Source of the DNA: Faecalibacterium prausnitzii | GTDB taxonomy: Bacteria > Bacillota > Clostridia > Oscillospirales > Ruminococcaceae | DNA length: 10,154 bases | Assembly: GCA_002313795.1 (NCBI GenBank) | Contig: DCCL01000195.1 | Coordinates: forward strand, 863 to 11,016 | Direction of reading: 5' to 3' | Shown here: piece by piece, positions 6,594 through 10,154 of the stretch | Layout: every line of letters starts with the position of its first letter | Numbering within the stretch: position 1 is the first letter of the stretch | Notes under the pieces: generated by a model | Seen by the model: only the letters and a program-made list of their open reading frames with translations | Told to the model about the DNA's origin: nothing | Databases searched by the model: none | Made by a program: the position numbers and the translations under genes

Positions 6594-8423
6594 TTATACG
6601 CTCTGGTTCTCGCTGCTGTTCGGGTCGTTCTGCTCTCCCTGTTCGGATGCATACAGCACCATCAGGTGGTTTGCAGAGGCTTCCAGCTGGCTCTTGGCCT
6701 GACGGAGGTTTGCTTCCTCGGTCTCGTTCATCTTCTCGGGCTTGTCCTTCCGGAGACAGCGGCGGAGGTTTGCCACATCAGTCTTGATGCGGTTCTTCTC
6801 CTCCTTGTCCAGCTCCTTCTTGCACTTGGAGAGGGCCTCATCTACCTTGTAAGCCAGCACCTCGGCCTGATTGTGAAGGTCGAGCCGCTCCTTGCGGCGG
6901 CTGTCCTCGGCCTCGTAGGCCGCTGCGTCCGCCATGGCGCGCTGGATCTCGTTCTCGGACAGGTTGGTGCTGCCGGTGATGGTGATATTCTGCTCCCGTC
7001 CGGTGCCGAGGTCTTTTGCCGATACCTTCACCACGCCGTTGACATCGATGTCAAAGGTGACTTCGATCTGAGGCTTGGAAGAGAAACTGGCCCGGATGCC
7101 GGTGAGCTTGAACTTGCCCAGGCTCTTGTTGTCCCGGGCGAAGTGCCGCTCACCCTGCAGTACGTTGATCTCCACGCTGGTCTGCATGGGGCGGGCCGTA
7201 GTGAAGATCTGGCTCTTGCGGGTGGGGATCATGCTGTTTCGGGTGATAAGAGGGGTCGCCACGCCGCCCAGCGTCTCAATGGAGAGGGTCAGCGGGGTGA
7301 CGTCCATCAGCACAAGGCCCTGTGCCGCTGCGCCGGTGGCACCGGCCAGCTTGCCGCCGCCCTGCAGCAGAGCGCCCTGCACAGCGGCACCCATGGCAAC
7401 GCACTCATCCGGGTTCAGGCTGTGGCTGGGCTCACAGCCCAGGATCTCCTTTACCTGACGCTCCACGGCAGGCATCCGGGTGCTGCCGCCCACCAGCAGC
7501 ACCTTGCCCAGCTGAGATGCCGAGATGCCGGCATCCCGCAGAGCGTTCTGCACCGGGGCCACGGTGCGGGCCAGCAGGTCGCCGGTCATCATCTCGAACT
7601 GGGGGCGGGAGATGGTCAGGTCGAGATGATGGGGGCCATCCTTGCCCACAGCGATAAAGGGCAGGTTCAGCTGAGCGGACAGGGCACTGGACAGCTCTTT
7701 CTTGGCCTTTTCGGACTCTTCTTTCAGCCGTCCCATGGCGGCAGGGTCACGGGTCAGGTCGATGCGGTCAGACTTCTTGAACTCTGCCACTGCGTAGTCC
7801 ACGATGCGCTGGTCGAAATCGTCGCCGCCCAGCCGGGTATCGCCACCGGTGGCCAGCACCGTGAAGGTGCCGTCCTCGATCTCAATGATGGAGACATCGA
7901 AGGTGCCGCCGCCCAGATCATAGACCAGAATTTTCTGAGGTGCTTCGTTGTCCAGACCGTAGGCCACTGCGGCAGCGGTGGGCTCGTTGATGATGCGGAG
8001 GACATTCAGGCCCGCGATGCGGCCGGCGTCCTGGGTGGCCTTGCGCTGGCTGTCGTCGAAGTAAGCGGGCACCGTGATGACAGCTTCCGTCACCGGTTCG
8101 CCCAGATAACTCTCGGCATCGCGGCGGATCTTGGTGAGGATCATGGCGCTGATCTCCTGCGGGGTCAGGTCTTTGCCGTCGATGTGGACGCGGTAATCGC
8201 TGCCCATATGCCGCTTGATGCTGGACACCGTGCGGCCCGAGTTGGTGGCAAGCTGGCGCTTGGCCGCACCGCCCACCAGTCTCTCGCCGTCTTTGGTGAA
8301 GGCCACCACACTGGGGGTGGTGCGTTCACCTTCTGCGTTGGTGATAACGACGGGCTTGCCGCCCTCCACCACGGCCACGCAGGAATTTGTGGTGCCAAGG
8401 TCAATACCGATCACTTTGCTCAT
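6594..8423 (-). CDS. dnaK: Hsp70 chaperone DnaK (609 aa, orphan locus)
   Basis: A cytosolic ATP-driven chaperone. The nucleotide-binding domain shows [10 protein letters not shown] (5-14), K70, [13 protein letters not shown] (118-130), [13 protein letters not shown] (145-157), [12 protein letters not shown] (167-178), [12 protein letters not shown] (193-204) and VGGSTRMP (311-318). The linker [10 protein letters not shown] is at 371-380, then the substrate-binding beta domain with [10 protein letters not shown] (417-426) and an alpha-helical lid. It lacks the insertion near residue 80 found in Gram-negative DnaK. Oddities are a Gly/Ala-rich stretch (about 355-369) that makes the region before the linker roughly 10 residues longer than in E. 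coli or B. subtilis, and a tail ending NQSV rather than an acidic EEVK-like end. The start is the ATG at 8421-8423, 9 bases after GAGAGG, because [10 protein letters not shown] is the canonical beginning; an in-frame ATG at 8456 would add 11 unusual residues. hrcA, grpE and dnaJ are not beside it, so it may be a second, specialised DnaK or simply a relocated one. Confidence 0.96.
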   Translation of the reverse strand: MSKVIGIDLGTTNSCVAVVEGGKPVVITNAEGERTTPSVVAFTKDGERLVGGAAKRQLATNSGRTVSSIKRHMGSDYRVHIDGKDLTPQEISAMILTKIRRDAESYLGEPVTEAVITVPAYFDDSQRKATQDAGRIAGLNVLRIINEPTAAAVAYGLDNEAPQKILVYDLGGGTFDVSIIEIEDGTFTVLATGGDTRLGGDDFDQRIVDYAVAEFKKSDRIDLTRDPAAMGRLKEESEKAKKELSSALSAQLNLPFIAVGKDGPHHLDLTISRPQFEMMTGDLLARTVAPVQNALRDAGISASQLGKVLLVGGSTRMPAVERQVKEILGCEPSHSLNPDECVAMGAAVQGALLQGGGKLAGATGAAAQGLVLMDVTPLTLSIETLGGVATPLITRNSMIPTRKSQIFTTARPMQTSVEINVLQGERHFARDNKSLGKFKLTGIRASFSSKPQIEVTFDIDVNGVVKVSAKDLGTGREQNITITGSTNLSENEIQRAMADAAAYEAEDSRRKERLDLHNQAEVLAYKVDEALSKCKKELDKEEKNRIKTDVANLRRCLRKDKPEKMNETEEANLRQAKSQLEASANHLMVLYASEQGEQNDPNSSENQSV

Positions 8424-8471
8424 TCTGGTCGTCCTCTCTGTTTCTGCGACGCGCATATTTTTCCATAGGTA

Positions 8472-8490
8472 TCATATCGGTTCCATATGA
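8472..8490 (-). promoter_or_regulatory. Inverted repeat and possible weak promoter upstream of dnaK
   Basis: In the 106 bases between the upstream gene and dnaK, the minus strand reads TCATAT-GGAACCG-ATATGA (8472-8490), a perfect 6-bp inverted repeat with a 7-base spacer. TTTACA (8508-8513) lies 17 bases before TCATAT, and TATGAT (8471-8476) overlaps the right arm, so a promoter could lie here with the repeat as an operator. It does not resemble CIRCE. Neither -10 candidate pairs well with a strong -35, so both promoter and operator are tentative. Confidence 0.3.
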
Positions 8491-8529
8491 CGATTTCTTA
8501 GAGCATTTGTAAAGAATTTATGTTTTTGC

Positions 8530-9597
8530 TCATTCCCGGTCCAGCAGCTGCTGGATGACGCTGTCGGTCTCATCCAGCCATGCCTGTGCCGTCTCCTCAC
8601 CGTCCCGCTTCCGGATGAGGAAGCCCTGCCGGGCCTCGGCCAGCTGAGCCAGCGCCTTTTTGCGGGAGATATACTGGGTCTCATACTGCGCCACCCGCAG
8701 GCAGACCTGGGGCATATAGGCGATATCCGGGGTGATCGCACAGAGCTTCTGCGCCCTGCGGTAGGCCCGCAGGGCCGCACCGGCACCTTTGCCCTCGGCG
8801 GCGGCATCGTCGCCCAGCGCCACCCATGCGGCGGCGTCCCCGGCCTCAGCGGCTTTTTTCCAGAATTTCCGGGCCTGTGCCGGGCTCTTGCGGCACCCCC
8901 GGCCCTCATAGAGCATCTCGCCCATCATGGCGTAGCCCTCGGGACAGCCCTCCTCCGCAGAGAGCTGGAAATAATGCATGGCGTCGTCCCAGCGGGCTTC
9001 GCTCAGGGCCTTGTTTCCCTCCCGCAGCTCCGCTTCGCCCGGCTCGGCGTCGTCCCGGCCGGCATGGAGCAGACCGTTGAGGAGCGAGCAGTCCAGCGTA
9101 GCGGAACTGGTCCAGGGGTCGATGACCACGCCGTCGATGTCCTCTGCATCCAGCGTTGCCTGCATGGCCTCCGACAGCAGCCGCTCTGCCATGGGGCGGG
9201 CCGCTGTGCCCTTGTCGGCTTCTGCCGTCCGCACCGAGGTGAACAGGGGCAGATAATTCCGGCCCTTCTGGGTGCGGAGGGTCCAGAGTTTGAGGTCTTC
9301 TGCCTTTTCCGCCGGGACAGGGTGTTCTGCCCATGGCGCTGCACCGTCCGGATGGGCCGATGACGCCTGAAGGGGCACCAGCACTTTCGTCTCCAGTTCC
9401 AGCGCATAGTTGATGGCGTTCATCAGCGACCAGAAGCTCTCCTCGTTCTGCCCTTTATAGAGGGCCGCCACGGCCCGCTCCACAGCCGGGCATCCTGTAC
9501 CCAGCGGCCCATATTCCGGCAGCTTTTTCCGGTCTGCTGCTCCCACCGGGCGCAGCCGCAGCCGTGCCGCTCCTTCTCTTGCCATTGCATTCACCAT
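8530..9597 (-). CDS. SseB N-terminal-like domain fused to Sel1/TPR-like repeats, 355 aa
   Basis: Probably a cytosolic protein-interaction protein; its exact role is unknown. Residues about 38-178 resemble the SseB N-terminal domain: helical VERAVAALYKGQNEESFWSL, then VLVPL, YLPLFTSVRTAEADK, and DGVVIDPWTSSATLDCSLLN. From about 187 to 285 it has helical Sel1/TPR-like repeats, for example AEEGCPEGYAMMGEMLYEGR and AAEAGDAAAWVALGDDAAA, each with the alternating small and aromatic residues of such repeats. The last 70 residues look helical. There is no signal peptide or membrane segment. The start at 9597 has poor ribosome-site spacing; the in-frame ATG at 9585 has GGTGA upstream and may be the true start. 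It lies upstream of dnaK on the same strand with a 106-base gap, so cotranscription is plausible. A link to chaperone function is inferred from the position and the repeats. Confidence 0.85.
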   Translation of the reverse strand: MVNAMAREGAARLRLRPVGAADRKKLPEYGPLGTGCPAVERAVAALYKGQNEESFWSLMNAINYALELETKVLVPLQASSAHPDGAAPWAEHPVPAEKAEDLKLWTLRTQKGRNYLPLFTSVRTAEADKGTAARPMAERLLSEAMQATLDAEDIDGVVIDPWTSSATLDCSLLNGLLHAGRDDAEPGEAELREGNKALSEARWDDAMHYFQLSAEEGCPEGYAMMGEMLYEGRGCRKSPAQARKFWKKAAEAGDAAAWVALGDDAAAEGKGAGAALRAYRRAQKLCAITPDIAYMPQVCLRVAQYETQYISRKKALAQLAEARQGFLIRKRDGEETAQAWLDETDSVIQQLLDRE

Positions 9598-9620
9598 TCT
9601 TTCGTACCAGTTTTGCTACC

Positions 9621-9649
9621 AGTATAGCAGGATTTTCTCTTTTTCACAA
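9621..9649 (-). promoter_or_regulatory. Promoter of the SseB/Sel1 gene
   Basis: On the minus strand, TTGTGA (9644-9649) and TATACT (9621-9626) are 17 bases apart, with TGC just before TATACT (extended -10). Transcription would begin near 9614, leaving a leader of only 17 to 29 bases depending on the start codon. A direct repeat ACTGGTA occurs twice from the -10 onward (starts 12 bases apart), which might be an operator. Confidence 0.75.
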
Positions 9650-9702
9650 TCGCCCTGAGTCCGGAATCGCAGCCGTCCGGCCCTTTCTTTTACAAAAGCA
9701 TG

Positions 9703-9729
9703 GCATTCCATTCCGGAATGCGCTATAAT
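9703..9729 (+). promoter_or_regulatory. Promoter -10 with palindrome for the ABC exporter gene
   Basis: TATAAT (9724-9729) is a perfect -10. No good -35 is present at 16 to 20 bases (TGGCAT at 9701 is the 17-base position). The missing -35 is occupied by GCATTCC-ATTCC-GGAATGC (9703-9721), a perfect 7-bp inverted repeat that also contains the 12-bp palindrome CATTCCGGAATG. This position suits a repressor, or an activator that reshapes the promoter. Confidence 0.6.
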
Positions 9730-9777
9730 AAAAGTTGTTTCAGTATAAAATGTACAAAAGAAAGGGAGTATCGAGTC

Positions 9778-10154
9778 TTGAACAAAATGTTCCGCTATCT
9801 CAGCGGCTACAAGCGCGAGAGCGTGCTTGCACCGCTTTTCAAGATGCTGGAAGCTACCTTTGACCTGTTCGTGCCCCTCGTGATGGCAGACATCGTCAAT
9901 GTGGGCATCGCCGCCCACGACTTCCACTACATCCTCGTGCGGTGCGGCATCCTGCTGCTCCTCGCCATCGTGGGCCTGAGCTGCAGCCTGACGGCGCAGT
10001 ATTTTTCGGCAAAAGCTTCGGTAGGCTATTCCACCAGCCTGCGCCACGCTCTGTTTGAGCACATCCAGACGCTGAGCTTCACCGAGATGGACACCATGGG
10101 CACCAGCACCCTCATCACCCGGATGACCAGCGACATCAACCAGGTGCAGAGCGG
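9778..10154 (+). CDS. ABC exporter half-transporter, N-terminal membrane domain (partial, runs off right edge)
   Basis: The first 125 residues of a type IV (MsbA/LmrA/MdlB-like) ABC exporter, normally a membrane domain of six helices fused to an ATPase domain. Visible are a first membrane helix around residues 18-40 (LAPLFKMLEATFDLFVPLV) and a second around 51-73 (YILVRCGILLLLAIVGLSC). They are followed by the cytoplasmic-loop pattern LRHALFEHIQTLSF and STLITRMTSDINQVQ, typical of this family. The start is TTG at 9778, 9 bases after AAGGGAG; the in-frame ATG three codons later is too far from that site. The ATPase motifs lie beyond the window, so substrate and completeness cannot be judged. 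Such genes often come as adjacent pairs forming a heterodimer; a partner may follow to the right. It is transcribed divergently from the SseB/Sel1 gene. Confidence 0.93.
   Translation, partial: MNKMFRYLSGYKRESVLAPLFKMLEATFDLFVPLVMADIVNVGIAAHDFHYILVRCGILLLLAIVGLSCSLTAQYFSAKASVGYSTSLRHALFEHIQTLSFTEMDTMGTSTLITRMTSDINQVQS

Noticed and set aside
6390..8468. A 692-codon open frame on the plus strand opposite dnaK
   Set aside because: It lies antisense to the full-length dnaK, crosses the convergent terminator, and its low-complexity Leu/Gly/His product shows no domain. Shadow of dnaK codon bias.
8424..8529. CIRCE operator before dnaK
   Set aside because: The CIRCE half-sites (TTAGCACTC and GAGTGCTAA) are not found; TTAGAGCATT on the plus strand is only a loose resemblance.

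Overview
The window looks like chromosomal DNA from a GC-rich, low-oxygen-gut type Clostridia (Oscillospiraceae/Ruminococcaceae, most like Faecalibacterium or its relatives). The basis is: a Firmicutes-style T-box leader, strong AGGAGG-type ribosome sites, a DnaK without the long insertion near residue 80 found in Gram-negative bacteria, GC-rich coding DNA with AT-rich promoters, and FtsH and LeuA sequences of clostridial type. The genus is an inference. I see no mobile element, CRISPR array, tRNA or rRNA.

Left part (1-3275, minus strand): a leucine biosynthesis operon read right to left. A near-consensus promoter (3247-3275) drives a T-box leader (about 2929-3241) ending in a very strong attenuator, then leuA (2-isopropylmalate synthase), then leuC (isopropylmalate dehydratase large subunit), which runs off the left edge. 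leuD and leuB would be expected beyond it. The T-box should read uncharged tRNA-Leu and let transcription through only when leucine is short.

Middle (3377-6577, plus strand): a promoter divergent from the leu operon, a long structured 5' leader, and ftsH (membrane AAA+ zinc protease). A 356-base gap without a gene follows, holding a cluster of stem-loops enclosed by a long-range 8-bp helix and then a strong intrinsic terminator. After it lies a small secreted protein of unknown function with a clear signal peptide. A hairpin at 6546-6577 separates this gene from dnaK and can terminate both converging transcripts.

Right part (6594-9649, minus strand): a gene for an SseB-like N-terminal domain fused to Sel1/TPR-like repeats lies upstream of an orphan dnaK in the same orientation. 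The usual partners hrcA, grpE and dnaJ are absent here, and I see no CIRCE operator. This DnaK has an unusual Gly/Ala-rich insertion just before the interdomain linker and lacks the usual acidic C-terminal tail, so it may be a specialised paralogue. Divergent from this pair, on the plus strand, is the start of an ABC exporter half-transporter (9778 to the right edge), whose promoter carries a palindrome between -35 and -10.

Most of the window is housekeeping or metabolism. The least explained parts are the two structured untranslated regions around ftsH, the secreted protein, and the SseB/Sel1-DnaK pair.
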